A stretch of 64,000 bases of DNA from Burkholderiales bacterium (GTDB lineage Bacteria > Pseudomonadota > Gammaproteobacteria > Burkholderiales > JAEUOS01), in the NCBI GenBank assembly GCA_016790635.1, contig JAEUOR010000019.1, positions 24,225-88,224 of the forward strand, read 5' to 3'. Both the position numbers and the translations under genes were made by a program. The stretch's first letter is position 1. Every line of letters starts with the position of its first letter. This document shows positions 9,940-19,653 of the stretch, piece by piece. Below the pieces are notes generated by a model, which searched no databases, was not told where the DNA came from, and saw nothing but the letters and a program-made list of their open reading frames with translations.

Positions 9940-10655
9940 GCGAGCTCGCCTTCGAGATACGCGCGTGCCGGGGCCGAGACGGGATTGGCGAAGAAATCAG
10001 CCGTGCTCGCCTCCTCGGCAACGCGGCCATCATGCAGAAAGACGATGCGCTCGGCAAAGCGCTTGGCGATGCCGCGATGGTGGGTGACGAGCACGACGGC
10101 CACGCCCGCCGCGGCGATCCCATGAATGATGGCCTCGACCGTACGCACTGCGCTCGGATCAAGGCTTGCCGTCGGTTCATCGAGCAAGAGGACGTCAGGT
10201 TCGAGCGCCCAGGCGCGGGCCAAGGCGACGCGCTGTTGTTCGCCACCGGACAGCACGCGCCCGGGCCGCTCGGCGAGCGCGGACAGGCCGACGCGCGCCA
10301 GGGCCGCGAGCGAACGCTCGCGCCGTTCTTCTGCCGAAATGGCCCGGTGCGCCGGGCTCACCGCAAGTCCGTAAGCGACGTTGTCCAGCGCCGAGCGCCG
10401 GAGCAACACCGGGCGCTGGAACACCATGGCGATGCGCGGCGCGCGCCCGGCGACCGGCGCCCATTCGACACGCCCCGCGGTCGGCGTCAGCAGACCATGC
10501 AGCACACGCAGGAGAACGCTCTTGCCGGCGCCGTTCGCGCCGAGCACCGCGATGCGTGCGCGCGGCAGGGCCAGGTTGACGCCGTCGAGCGCGCGGTGCC
10601 CGCGCCCAGCGACCGTGATCGCCTCGAGTCGCACCATGCTGCCAGCTTCAGCCAT
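9936..10655 (-). CDS. tupC: Tungstate ABC transporter ATP-binding protein TupC
   Basis: A cytoplasmic ABC ATPase with Walker A LGANGAGKS, Q-loop MVFQRPVLLRR, signature LSGGEQQRVALARA, Walker B VLLLDEPTASLD and switch TLVTHH-like VTHHRG. I choose the ATG at 10655 (239 residues), which overlaps the tupB stop by a few bases. An ATG at 10637 (MVRLEA) and a longer frame to 10685 are alternatives; neither has a decisive ribosome site. It sits between tupB and tupA in one operon. Confidence 0.82.
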   Translation of the reverse strand: MAEAGSMVRLEAITVAGRGHRALDGVNLALPRARIAVLGANGAGKSVLLRVLHGLLTPTAGRVEWAPVAGRAPRIAMVFQRPVLLRRSALDNVAYGLAVSPAHRAISAEERRERSLAALARVGLSALAERPGRVLSGGEQQRVALARAWALEPDVLLLDEPTASLDPSAVRTVEAIIHGIAAAGVAVVLVTHHRGIAKRFAERIVFLHDGRVAEEASTADFFANPVSAPARAYLEGELA

Positions 10656-11352
10656 GGCGCCGCACCGACCATTCGCGCACGCCATAGGCCAGCGCGTTCA
10701 ACGCCAGCACGATCGCAAGCAGGATGACGCCCAGGGCCAGCGCCAGCGGCAAGTCGCCCTTGGAAGTCTCAAGGGCGATGGCCGTGGTCATGACGCGCGT
10801 GACGCCGTCGATGTTGCCGCCCACGATCATGACCGCGCCGACCTCGGCCATGGCGCGCCCGAGTCCGGCCAAGACCACGGTCACGAGCGAATAACGCGTG
10901 TCCCACAGCAGGGTCAGCGCCGCGCGGGGCGTCGATACGCCGAGCGAGCGCAGTTGCTCCTCGTACTCGCGCCAGGCATCCTCGATGACCTGGCGCGCCA
11001 GGGCCGCGACGATCGGGGTGATGAGGACGAACTGCGCGATCACCATGGCCCCTGGCGTGAACAGGAGCCCGAAGCCTCCCAGCGGCCCGGCGCGCGAAAG
11101 CAGCAAATAGACCATGAGGCCCACGACCACGGGCGGCAGGCCCATCGCGGCATTGAGCAGCACGATCAGCGCTCGCCGGCCGGGAAAGCGGCCGACTGCC
11201 ACCGCGGCGCCGACCAAACCCCCGACGACCGCCGCCAGCGTCACCGCGGCCAGGCTCACCTTGAGCGAAAGACCGATGATCGCGATCAGGCGCGCATCGG
11301 CCGCGACCGCGAGCGCGGCCGCGTCGGCGAACGCGTCGAGGATCCATGACAT
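10648..11352 (-). CDS. tupB: Tungstate ABC transporter permease TupB
   Basis: A 234-residue inner-membrane permease with five to six hydrophobic helices. The segments LPPVVVGLMVYLLLSRAGPLG and GRAMAEVGAVMIVGGNI are characteristic of the TupB/WtpB-like branch of the molybdate/tungstate permeases. It is the first gene of the tupBCA operon. The transporter would supply tungsten or molybdenum to pterin-dependent oxidoreductases such as formate dehydrogenases or aldehyde oxidoreductases, none of which is in this window. About 80 bases separate it from the end of addA downstream on the same strand side. Confidence 0.85.
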   Translation of the reverse strand: MSWILDAFADAAALAVAADARLIAIIGLSLKVSLAAVTLAAVVGGLVGAAVAVGRFPGRRALIVLLNAAMGLPPVVVGLMVYLLLSRAGPLGGFGLLFTPGAMVIAQFVLITPIVAALARQVIEDAWREYEEQLRSLGVSTPRAALTLLWDTRYSLVTVVLAGLGRAMAEVGAVMIVGGNIDGVTRVMTTAIALETSKGDLPLALALGVILLAIVLALNALAYGVREWSVRRHG

Positions 11353-11432
11353 GGCGGGCGCAATCCTAGCGGTGAAGCGGAGATCGCGCCGACCGCGCTG
11401 GACGCGTGTTCCCCGGATGCATGGGCGCGCGG

Positions 11433-14400
11433 CTATTCAACTTCGAACAGTGCGTCAACCGTGAGGTCGATCAAGGCCCCGCGCACCCGGCGCGGCGCAA
11501 CCACGGCCGACACCAGCGCGACATAGTCGCGCACCTGGGCTTCGTAGCCGGGCAACACGTCCGGCCCCAGGCGCGACTTGTAGTCGAGCACCCACACCTC
11601 GTCGGCAAAGGCGACGATACGGTCGACGCGCCGTGTGCGCCCGTCAGCGCCGACGACTTCTGCCTCGTTGCGCGCCACGGCGTTTGCCTCTGTGCTGAAA
11701 AAGCGCCTGAGCGCGGGCGCAGCCAGGGTGGTGTGCGCCTTGGCAAGGGCCTCCCGGGCAGCCCCAGGAGGCAGGCCGAAACGCCGCCCCAGCATTGGAG
11801 GTTCTTCAAGTGCGCTGCCCTCCGAGACCCGCTGCAGCACCCAATGGCGCAGCTTGCCGCGCCGGATTTCCTCGGACTCCGGGGCAAGGCGTTCGCCAAT
11901 GGAAATGCGCGTGAGCGGCGCATCGACGCGCGGCGCGGCCGCCGGGACGGCGGATGCCTCGGGCGACCAGGCCGCAGGCAAGGCCCCGAACGGGCCGGCG
12001 CCCATAGCTGCCAGCGCAGCCTCGATACGCCGGTACCAGCTCACATCGTTGTCGCCGCGGCCGGGCTCTATGCCGCTCACCAACAGGACCTGGCGCGCGC
12101 GCGTCATGGCGACGTAGAGAAGATTCAGGTTCTCGACCGCGTCCTCACGTGCCTCTTCTTCGAAAATCGACTCGCGGCCGCTGCCGGTGAGTTCCGCGTT
12201 GAAGACCGGCGAGAAGTGCCTGGGTCTGCGGTCTGCGGGCGGCCAGTCGATCAGCATGCGATAAGTGCTTGCGCGCACAGACACCCGATGAGCATCGGCC
12301 AGCCAGACGATGGGGGCTTCCAGGCCTTTGGCGCCGTGGATGGTCATGATGCGCACCGCGCCGTCGGCCGCGGCGACGCCTTCGTCCGGCGCGTCGGTCG
12401 CATCCTCGCGACGCCAGCGCGCGATCTCGCCGATGAAGCGCGTGAGGCTCGGGTAGCGCCCCGCGTCGAGGTCGAGCGCGAGCTCGATCAAGGCGTGCAG
12501 GTTGGCGGTCGCGCGCGTCCCGAGGTGCGGCGGGGCCGCGGCGCGATAGCGGTCAAGCACGTCGCCTTCGTGATAGATGCGGTCGAGCAGGTCGTGCACG
12601 GGCAGGCGGTCGGCCAGTGCAAGCCAGCCGGAAAGCAGGTGCCGTGCGAGGAACAGCGGCGAATCCGGCCTGGCATCGAAGGCACACAGGCGCTGCCACC
12701 AGGTGGATTCTCGACATTCGGCCAGTGCGACGAGAGCGTCGTCGCCTAAGCCGAACAGCGGGCTCCTGAGCACATGCGCGAGCGCGAGATCGTCCCCGCT
12801 CCGGACCAGGAAGCGCATCAGCGCCTCCATGTCCTTCACCTCGATGGCGTCTAGCAACCCGCCCAGGCGCGCGGTGAGAAAGGGGATGCCTGCCTCGCGC
12901 AGCGCTTGCTCGTAAGCCGCCATGGGTGTGCGGCTGCGCACGAGGATCATCACGTCGCCAAAGCCGGCCGGTCGCGGCCTGCCGGCTTCGTCGATCACCT
13001 GCACACTGCCGATCAGTTGCCGCAGGCGCGCGGCGATCGCCCGCCCTTCTTCGAGGCTGCGTCCATCGCCGTCCTCGGGCGCCGGTACAGCCAGCGGGTC
13101 GCGCGGCCCTGCCTTAGCGTCGACTTCCGGCCTGGCGGACGAAATCAGCGGCAGGCACTCGACCATTCCCGGCACGGACGCGCGGGCCGTGGTCTGCGGC
13201 CGGAAATGGTTCCCCTCCCCTGCTGCGGCAAACACGGCATTGATGACTTCGACGATCGGACCCGCGTTGCGCTGGGTATGATCGCGTTCGACCTTGAGGG
13301 CGCCGCGCGCTTGGCACAGCTCCCGGGCCGCGGCTGCGAAGACCCGCGGGTCGGCGCGCCTGAAGCGATAGATCGCCTGCCGCGGATCGCCGACCATGAA
13401 GACCGCCGGCGCGTCGGCCGAATCGCCATAGGCTTGCAGCCAGCCCGACAGCGCGCGCCACTGCTGCGGGTTCGTGTCCTGGAATTCGTCGAGCAACACC
13501 TGTCGATAGCGTGCGTCCAGGCGCGCGTGCAAATAGGCCGCCGTCGCGTCATCAGCCAGAAGCCGCGCCGCGCGGGTCTCGACATCGGTATGGTCCATCG
13601 TCCCGCGCGCCGCCTTGAGGGCCTGCAATTCGCCGATCAACGCGTCGCCGCAGCGATAGGTAGCAGCGCCGAGTGCCAGCAGGCGCTGGTTGGCCAGTTG
13701 CGCCTGCAATGCGAGGATCGAATCGGCGATCGCCGCGTGTTCGGAAAGCAGAGCGTCGGTTTCGTCACCCAGCGCATCACGCAGGGTCCTCGAATCCTTG
13801 AGCAGGCGTCGGCCACCCTCCTTGGTCACAAAGATGCCTGTGACCTCCTTGAAGGCGGACACCCCATCGGCCAGGCCCTGTTCGAGCGCAGCCAAATATT
13901 GTTTGTCGGTCTTGGTGAGCGCCTTGCCCTTGCGCGCGAGAACTTGCGCGTAACGCCCCAGACGCTCGCGCCAGTCCGTGAGCCATTCGGAGGTCGAATC
14001 ACGCTCCGGGTCGACTGCGAGTGTTCGCCCGAGTTCCGCACTCGCGTAACGCGCCGGGTCCGCCTGTCCCGCCGCGTAGGCCCACCACTCGGCACGCTGC
14101 GCCGCGAAGCGAAACAGAAGGTCGCGCGTGCTGGACAGCCCCAGTTCGCCCAATAACTGCTCGAAAGCCAGCGCGACGGGGCTGGCCGGCTCGCGCGCGC
14201 AGCGCGCGGCCAGGCGCTGCCAGGCGGCACGCACGGCGCGACCGGCGTTGTCGTCGAGCACCTGGCCGAAGGGAGCATCACCGTCCCAGGCTGCCTTGAG
14301 GGGCTGCAAGCCGACCAGATGGGCGAACCAGCCGTGAAAGGTATCGATGATGGCGGGCGGCTGCGCACTCACCCAGGCCTCGTGCAAGCCCCGCGCGCGC

Positions 14401-14705
14401 GGCAGCGCTGCGCGCGCTGCCGAGGAGTCGAGACCACGCTCGACCAGGAAAGCAAGCGCCTCATCGTCGCTCATCTCCAGGGCCAGTTGCGCCAGCCATA
14501 GGCTGACGCGTTCGCGCATTTCGCCGGCGGCCTTGCGCGTGAAGGTGATGGCGAGGATTTCGCCGGGCGCGGTGCCGGCCAGGAGCGCGCGCACCATGCG
14601 CGAAGCGATGAGCCAGGTCTTGCCGCTGCCGGCGCAGGCTTCGACGACGGCCGACCGCGCCGGGTCGAGTGCGTCGTGCCAGTCGGGAACTGCGTATTCC
14701 TTCAT
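11433..14705 (-). CDS. addA: AddA-like UvrD helicase with C-terminal nuclease domain
   Basis: A 1090-residue superfamily 1A helicase-nuclease for double-strand break processing. Helicase motifs are clear: Walker A EACAGSGKT at 22-30, motif Ia ITFTRKAAGEMRERV, DEFQDTNPQQW (motif II), MVGDPRQAIYRFRRAD (III), MTIHGAKGLEAPIVWL (V) and LLYVAMTRARQ (VI). Near residue 1040 the sequence RVDRIVAFAD...LDYKSR carries the D and DxK of a PD-(D/E)XK nuclease, the AddA arrangement rather than RecB's. The start at 14705 overlaps the stop of the upstream addB-like gene (ATGA). With that partner it should replace RecBCD in this organism. Confidence 0.85.
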   Translation of the reverse strand: MKEYAVPDWHDALDPARSAVVEACAGSGKTWLIASRMVRALLAGTAPGEILAITFTRKAAGEMRERVSLWLAQLALEMSDDEALAFLVERGLDSSAARAALPRARGLHEAWVSAQPPAIIDTFHGWFAHLVGLQPLKAAWDGDAPFGQVLDDNAGRAVRAAWQRLAARCAREPASPVALAFEQLLGELGLSSTRDLLFRFAAQRAEWWAYAAGQADPARYASAELGRTLAVDPERDSTSEWLTDWRERLGRYAQVLARKGKALTKTDKQYLAALEQGLADGVSAFKEVTGIFVTKEGGRRLLKDSRTLRDALGDETDALLSEHAAIADSILALQAQLANQRLLALGAATYRCGDALIGELQALKAARGTMDHTDVETRAARLLADDATAAYLHARLDARYRQVLLDEFQDTNPQQWRALSGWLQAYGDSADAPAVFMVGDPRQAIYRFRRADPRVFAAAARELCQARGALKVERDHTQRNAGPIVEVINAVFAAAGEGNHFRPQTTARASVPGMVECLPLISSARPEVDAKAGPRDPLAVPAPEDGDGRSLEEGRAIAARLRQLIGSVQVIDEAGRPRPAGFGDVMILVRSRTPMAAYEQALREAGIPFLTARLGGLLDAIEVKDMEALMRFLVRSGDDLALAHVLRSPLFGLGDDALVALAECRESTWWQRLCAFDARPDSPLFLARHLLSGWLALADRLPVHDLLDRIYHEGDVLDRYRAAAPPHLGTRATANLHALIELALDLDAGRYPSLTRFIGEIARWRREDATDAPDEGVAAADGAVRIMTIHGAKGLEAPIVWLADAHRVSVRASTYRMLIDWPPADRRPRHFSPVFNAELTGSGRESIFEEEAREDAVENLNLLYVAMTRARQVLLVSGIEPGRGDNDVSWYRRIEAALAAMGAGPFGALPAAWSPEASAVPAAAPRVDAPLTRISIGERLAPESEEIRRGKLRHWVLQRVSEGSALEEPPMLGRRFGLPPGAAREALAKAHTTLAAPALRRFFSTEANAVARNEAEVVGADGRTRRVDRIVAFADEVWVLDYKSRLGPDVLPGYEAQVRDYVALVSAVVAPRRVRGALIDLTVDALFEVE

Positions 14706-17497
14706 GTCGCCCCGCCTGCATAGTCGCGCCTGCACAGGCCGCGCATCTCGCAGGTCTCGCAGACGTGCGTGGCGCCATGTGCCGCCAGGCGTGCGCCGCC
14801 GGCCACCGCACCCAGAGCGGCGGCGAAACGCGCAGCCTCGGTGGCGGCATCGGCCGCCGGCCGCCCATCCTCGGGCACCGGATTGACGACGTCGTCGTCG
14901 AGCCCGATGTACATCGCCTTGTCCGCCTGCCCGTAGAGCCAGGCGTAGAGCGGCAGCTGCACGTCCTCGCCGGGGACTTTCAAGGCCGCTCTGAGCGCGC
15001 TGCGCCCTCGCGTCTTGTAGTCAAGGACCGCGACCTCTTCCGAACCGTCCGCGGCGCTCGCCTTGACATCGACACGGTCGAGGCGACCCTTGACGGCGAT
15101 GCGGCCGCCGTCGGCAAGCGGGAGTTCGCGCTCGCAGCGCAGTTCCCCGTCGCGGTAGCGCCAACCATCGGCCTCCCGGTCGAGTTGCCAGGCGAGATAG
15201 GCGGGAATTCGCGCGGCGAAGCGCAGCTTCCAGCCCAGCGACAGGTGATTGAACGCGATCGCTTCGGCAAAGACGTCGTCGGCAATGGCGCGCAGTTCAG
15301 CCTCGAGCGACGCGCGATCCTTGCCGCTCAAGAGGGCATGGCGCGCGTGAAACCGGTTCAGCGTCTCGTGCACCCATTGCCCGTAATCACGCTTCTCGAG
15401 TTCCTCGCGCACGGACTCGGGTTGGTCCAGCGCCAGCAGATGCCGCGCGAAAAAGCGGTAGGGGCAGTCGACGAGGGACTGCAACGCACTGACCGACAGC
15501 ATGGCGGGCAAGAGCTGCGGCGCCCGCGGGGCCGCGCGGGGCGTGCCGACGGGGGCGATGCGGGCCGCCGGCAGCGCATGGCGACGCATGAGCCCGGCGC
15601 CACAGGCGACCCGGTGCGCAGCGTCGAGCAGGGCCCATGGCGGCGCGACCGGGTTGGCCTCGCCGCGCTCGCCATCGCGCCAGGTGACCGCAACGGCGTC
15701 GTTGACTGCCAGCAGGTGCAGCAGGTCGGCGCGCAAGGCAGCGGCGCGCGTTGCAGCGTCAGGCAGGCCCAGCGCGGCCGCCAGACCCGCGCCCAGGAAC
15801 AATGGCGCGTCCGGCGGCCCCGGCAGCCGCGCCGCATCGGCACCGATCAGCACCACGCCGTCGAAGCGGCGCATGGCGAGCGACCGAAGGTCCGTCATGA
15901 TGACGCTGCTCGTCACCAGTGCATCGCGGAACGTCGCCTCTTCCAGGGCGCTGGTCACCCAGTCGCGCCATTCGGCGAATCCAAGACGTCCAGGCGCTGC
16001 GCGCGCGTCCTCGGACAGGGTCGCCAGCAACGCTGCGACTTCGACGCCGGCAGCATCCTGCCCAAGCCCCCCGGCCAGTCCGATGGAATCGAGTGACGCG
16101 GCCAGGCGGTCGGACCAGGCAGCCAGATCGCGCGCGCTGCCACGCCCGGCATCAAGCTGCGCGGCAGCGCGCTCCAGTGCGTCAAAGGCCGCGGAAACCG
16201 CGGCCTTGAGGGCAGCGTCGAGTTCACTCAGCGCCAGGGCGCGCCGCATCGACGCGAGACCGCCGGTCAGGTTGTGGGTGCGCACCAGCACATCGACAGC
16301 CGCAGCGACCGACTTGCGCCGTTCCTGTGCCACATCGGCGAACACAAACGGCGAGCGCAGCAAATCGATCAGGTCGGCCTGCGGAAAATCAGCGGACGCA
16401 CAGTCCAGCCAGCGCATCAGCGCGGTCGCGGCGCTGGTCGTCGACAGCCGCCATCCCGCTTCGTCCGCCACCAGGATGCCGTCCCGCTCGAGCAGCGCCC
16501 GGGCGCGCCGCGCTGCCAGGCGGTCGAGTGCGACCAGGGCGACCTCGCGCTTCCCGGCAACTACCCAGTCGCGCACCACCGCGGCGACGGCATCGGCTTC
16601 GGCTTCCAGGCTGTCGGCATGGATGAGTTGCGGCATGCCGGTCACCGCGATGCCGCGCGCACGCTCGGCCAACGGGGCGCGGGCCGCTCCGTCGGCCTGG
16701 CCGCTTCCGCGTTTTTCTTCGCCCGTCCTCCACGCCGCATGCGCCAGAGCCAATCGCGCCGCGCCCCAGTCGGGGGCGAGCACGGTGACCGGGGCACGGC
16801 GCGCGTAGCGCTCGATGAAACCCGCCAAAGGGGAAGGCAGTACGGCGCGCGGCCGGTGCTCGAGCACCCACAGCGGCGCGCTCGCTTCCTCGGCCAAGCG
16901 AGTGACGCGCAATCGTTCGGCAAAACCCGGGTCCAGCGGCGCTTCGGGCGCACCGCTGGTCATGGCGCGCCAGAGTTCGACAACCAGGCGCACCTCGAAA
17001 GAGGCGGCCTCGCCGGCGCGGCCCCGGTAGGCATCCCGGACTGCCCGGGTAAGCGAAGCAACACTCGCCTCACTGGGCTCGACGCCCTGCATCAGGGTGT
17101 CACACGCGGCCAGCAGGGCCCGTGCGACCTGCCAGAGTCCTTCGCCGCGCAGGCCCTCGCGCGCCTTCAGGACATCGTACAAGCGCGCCAGACGTTCGCG
17201 CGGCCTTTGTACCGCACGCGGAAGGGGAACCGATGCAGCCCAGGTCTCGAGGGTGACGATGCGCGGCGTGAACAATGCGATCTGGCCGCGACGCGCGCAC
17301 TCACGCCCAAAGGCGGCGCGCAGCCCCGGTGCGGCGCTTGCGGCAGGGACGAGCACCACATGGCTGGCCAAGGCATCGGCCGGGGTGCGATCCAGGATCG
17401 CAGCCGCAAGCCTCTCGGGCCAATGGCCATCGACAGGTACCCGCACGACCGGAGCCGGCCAGTCATGCGCACTTGAATCATTCGAAATCGCTCCCAC
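14702..17497 (-). CDS. addB: AddB-like PD-(D/E)XK nuclease with Fe-S staple
   Basis: A 931-residue partner of AddA. The C-terminal nuclease core has LDYKTRGRS (about residue 820) preceded by a conserved KGRLDRVDV segment and followed by QLPLYAWLYG. Four cysteines fit the AddB iron-sulfur staple: Cys678 in VDCPYRFF, then C913-x2-C916-x5-C922 at the C-terminus (CETCEMRGLC). The N-terminal region corresponds to an inactivated helicase: where AddB of Bacillus has a Walker A, here VLVPAASAAPGLRAAF lacks GKT, so ATP binding is unlikely. The start is GTG 17497; no strong ribosome site is seen. Divergent from trxA. Confidence 0.8.
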   Translation of the reverse strand: MGAISNDSSAHDWPAPVVRVPVDGHWPERLAAAILDRTPADALASHVVLVPAASAAPGLRAAFGRECARRGQIALFTPRIVTLETWAASVPLPRAVQRPRERLARLYDVLKAREGLRGEGLWQVARALLAACDTLMQGVEPSEASVASLTRAVRDAYRGRAGEAASFEVRLVVELWRAMTSGAPEAPLDPGFAERLRVTRLAEEASAPLWVLEHRPRAVLPSPLAGFIERYARRAPVTVLAPDWGAARLALAHAAWRTGEEKRGSGQADGAARAPLAERARGIAVTGMPQLIHADSLEAEADAVAAVVRDWVVAGKREVALVALDRLAARRARALLERDGILVADEAGWRLSTTSAATALMRWLDCASADFPQADLIDLLRSPFVFADVAQERRKSVAAAVDVLVRTHNLTGGLASMRRALALSELDAALKAAVSAAFDALERAAAQLDAGRGSARDLAAWSDRLAASLDSIGLAGGLGQDAAGVEVAALLATLSEDARAAPGRLGFAEWRDWVTSALEEATFRDALVTSSVIMTDLRSLAMRRFDGVVLIGADAARLPGPPDAPLFLGAGLAAALGLPDAATRAAALRADLLHLLAVNDAVAVTWRDGERGEANPVAPPWALLDAAHRVACGAGLMRRHALPAARIAPVGTPRAAPRAPQLLPAMLSVSALQSLVDCPYRFFARHLLALDQPESVREELEKRDYGQWVHETLNRFHARHALLSGKDRASLEAELRAIADDVFAEAIAFNHLSLGWKLRFAARIPAYLAWQLDREADGWRYRDGELRCERELPLADGGRIAVKGRLDRVDVKASAADGSEEVAVLDYKTRGRSALRAALKVPGEDVQLPLYAWLYGQADKAMYIGLDDDVVNPVPEDGRPAADAATEAARFAAALGAVAGGARLAAHGATHVCETCEMRGLCRRDYAGGAT

Positions 17498-17628
17498 CTG
17501 CCGATATTAGCGAGAGCAGAGTCGGGAAGGGTTGCGAGTCGGGTTTGCTACACTTGCTGCCCGGGTCCTCGCTCCCAAACCTTGAAATTCTCCCCGTTCT
17601 CATCAGGGCCATTACGACAGGAAACTTC

Positions 17629-17955
17629 ATGAGCGCCAACATCGCCCACGTCACCGACGCCAGCTTCGAAACCGACGTCCTCAAGTCCGATGCCCCCGTG
17701 CTGGTCGACTACTGGGCCGAGTGGTGCGGACCTTGCAAGATGGTCGCTCCGGTGCTTGAAGAGTTGGCCAAGAGCTATGGCGACAAGCTCAAGATCGCCA
17801 AGATGGACGTCGATGCCAACCAGGAAGTGCCGGCAAAGCACAACATCCGCGGCATCCCGACCCTCATGCTTTTCAAGGGCGGGCAGGTGGTGGCCACCAA
17901 GGTCGGCGCGATGTCCAAGTCGCAGTTGACTGCGTTCATCGACAGCCACATCTAG
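17629..17955 (+). CDS. trxA: Thioredoxin 1
   Basis: A 108-residue cytoplasmic thioredoxin with the active site WCGPCKM, the conserved buried Asp (VDYWAEW region), and the cis-proline loop RGIPTLMLF. It reduces protein disulfides using electrons from thioredoxin reductase. The ATG at 17629 is preceded by AGGAAA; a longer frame upstream has no such site. The trxA-rho order is widely conserved in proteobacteria. Confidence 0.97.
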   Translation: MSANIAHVTDASFETDVLKSDAPVLVDYWAEWCGPCKMVAPVLEELAKSYGDKLKIAKMDVDANQEVPAKHNIRGIPTLMLFKGGQVVATKVGAMSKSQLTAFIDSHI

Positions 17956-18336
17956 TCGGCGCAACTCGCCTCGCCGGCCACGTCGTAGGGGTGCCCGGTG
18001 ATACTGCGACCGCCGAATCGCCGGACACGTTTGACTGCTTGGACGTTCTGCTGGCGGCCAGTCTCGCCGCCATTTTGTTGCTTTATGGCAACAATTCCCG
18101 GGATTGTGGGCCGGCGGGTTTGACACCACGGCCCGAGAACGCCTAACCTCCTTCCCTCATACGCCGTCCGCGCCTTGAGAAAGGCCGCGCGAGCGTCCCG
18201 GAGCGGTTTCCCGCCCGGTCGATTTCAGCAGCATCTCCACCGCTTTTCGCGTTTTTTCCCGCGTTTTCCCGCGTTTCACCATCCCTGCGGCCGTCAAGAG
18301 CCGTTCCCCGTCCGGCCGTTGTCGGAACACCTTCCC
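17956..18336 (+). other. Leader region of rho (381 bases, no gene)
   Basis: No convincing protein is encoded here. It holds a possible promoter (18120-18149), a hairpin with stem TTGTTGC/GCAACAA at 18075-18094 without a T-run, and a pyrimidine-rich stretch at 18249-18277 in which GCGTTTTCCC is repeated nearly three times. In E. coli the rho leader is the site of Rho autoregulation; a similar role here is an inference from position and from the C/T-rich, little-structured sequence. Confidence 0.5.
18120..18149 (+). promoter_or_regulatory. Possible sigma-70 promoter for rho
   Basis: A perfect -35 hexamer TTGACA at 18120-18125 is followed after 18 bases by TAACCT (18144-18149), a weak -10. It would give an mRNA leader of about 180 bases before the rho start. 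Confidence 0.4.
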
Positions 18337-19596
18337 ATGCATTTTTCAGAACTCAAGAATTTCCACGTTACCCAGCTGGTCGAAATGGCCGTCGGCCTGG
18401 AAATCGACAACGCCAGCCGCATGCGCAAGCATGAGCTGATCTTTGCGATCCTCAAGGCCAAGGCCAAGCGCGGCGAACCGATCTTCGGCGACGGGACCAT
18501 GGAATGCCTGCCCGACGGCTTCGGCTTCCTGCGCTCCCCCGACACCTCCTACCTGGCCGGCACCGACGACATCTACATCAGCCCGTCGCAGATCCGCCGC
18601 TTCAACCTGCACACCGGCGACACGGTCGAAGGCGAGATCCGCGTACCCAAGGATGGCGAGCGTTATTTCGCGCTGGTGAAGGTCGATCGCGTCAACGGCG
18701 AGCCACCCGAGAACAGCAAGAACAAGATCCTCTTCGAGAACCTGACCCCGTTGTTTCCGGACAAGGTCATGCGCCTGGAGCGCGACATCAAGGCCGAGGA
18801 GAACATCACCGGGCGCATCATCGACATCGTCGCCCCGATTGGTCGAGGGCAGCGCGGGCTGCTTGTCGCCAGCCCCAAGTCGGGCAAGACCGTGATGCTG
18901 CAGCACATCGCGCACGCGATTACCTCCAATCACCCCGACGTGATCCTGATCGTGCTGTTGATCGACGAGCGTCCCGAGGAGGTCACCGACATGCAGCGCA
19001 CCGTGCGCGGCGAAGTCGTGGCCTCGACCTTCGACGAACCGGCGGTGCGCCACGTGCAGGTGGCAGACATGGTCATCGAGAAGGCCAAGCGCTTGGTCGA
19101 GCACAAGAAGGATGTGGTCATCCTGCTTGACTCGATCACGCGCCTGGCGCGCGCCTACAACACGGTCCAGCCTTCCTCGGGCAAGGTGCTGACCGGCGGT
19201 GTCGACGCCAATGCGCTGCAAAAGCCCAAGCGCTTTTTCGGTGCGGCGCGCAACGTCGAGGAAGGCGGGTCCCTCACCATCATCGCCACCGCGCTGATCG
19301 ACACCGGCAGCCGCATGGACGACGTGATCTACGAGGAATTCAAGGGCACCGGCAACATGGAGATCCACCTGGATCGCCGCATGGCCGAGAAGCGTGTCTA
19401 CCCCTCGATCATGATCAACAAGTCCGGCACGCGGCGAGAAGAACTGCTGCTCGAGCCGGCGATCCTGCAGAAGGTATGGATCCTGCGCAAGTTCCTATAC
19501 AACATGGACGAAATAGAAGCCATGGAATTCATGATGGACAAGATGCGCGCCACCAAGAACAACGCCGAGTTCTTCGACTCGATGAAAAAAGGCTGA
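18337..19596 (+). CDS. rho: Transcription termination factor Rho
   Basis: A 419-residue hexameric RNA-dependent ATPase, the same length as E. coli Rho. The N-terminal domain starts [18 protein letters not shown], then the cold-shock-like RNA-binding domain ([18 protein letters not shown] at about 50-67). The motor domain has Walker [11 protein letters not shown] near residue 180, Walker [17 protein letters not shown] and the Q/R-loop region [11 protein letters not shown]. The ATG at 18337 matches the family start; the open frame upstream is leader. Confidence 0.98.
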   Translation: MHFSELKNFHVTQLVEMAVGLEIDNASRMRKHELIFAILKAKAKRGEPIFGDGTMECLPDGFGFLRSPDTSYLAGTDDIYISPSQIRRFNLHTGDTVEGEIRVPKDGERYFALVKVDRVNGEPPENSKNKILFENLTPLFPDKVMRLERDIKAEENITGRIIDIVAPIGRGQRGLLVASPKSGKTVMLQHIAHAITSNHPDVILIVLLIDERPEEVTDMQRTVRGEVVASTFDEPAVRHVQVADMVIEKAKRLVEHKKDVVILLDSITRLARAYNTVQPSSGKVLTGGVDANALQKPKRFFGAARNVEEGGSLTIIATALIDTGSRMDDVIYEEFKGTGNMEIHLDRRMAEKRVYPSIMINKSGTRREELLLEPAILQKVWILRKFLYNMDEIEAMEFMMDKMRATKNNAEFFDSMKKG

Positions 19597-19653
19597 GCGC
19601 GCGCCACAATCCAAAGGGCCGCCAGGGCGGCAGCGGGCGCCGCGCGGTCCTGG

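Noticed and set aside
12906..14156. Long open frame on the plus strand opposite addA
   Set aside because: It is antisense to a helicase with all motifs and encodes an arginine/glycine-rich product typical of G+C-rich shadow frames.
19616..19631. GCCGCC/GGCGGC hairpin between rho and the cupin gene as rho terminator
   Set aside because: No U-tract and a two-base loop; not a convincing intrinsic terminator.
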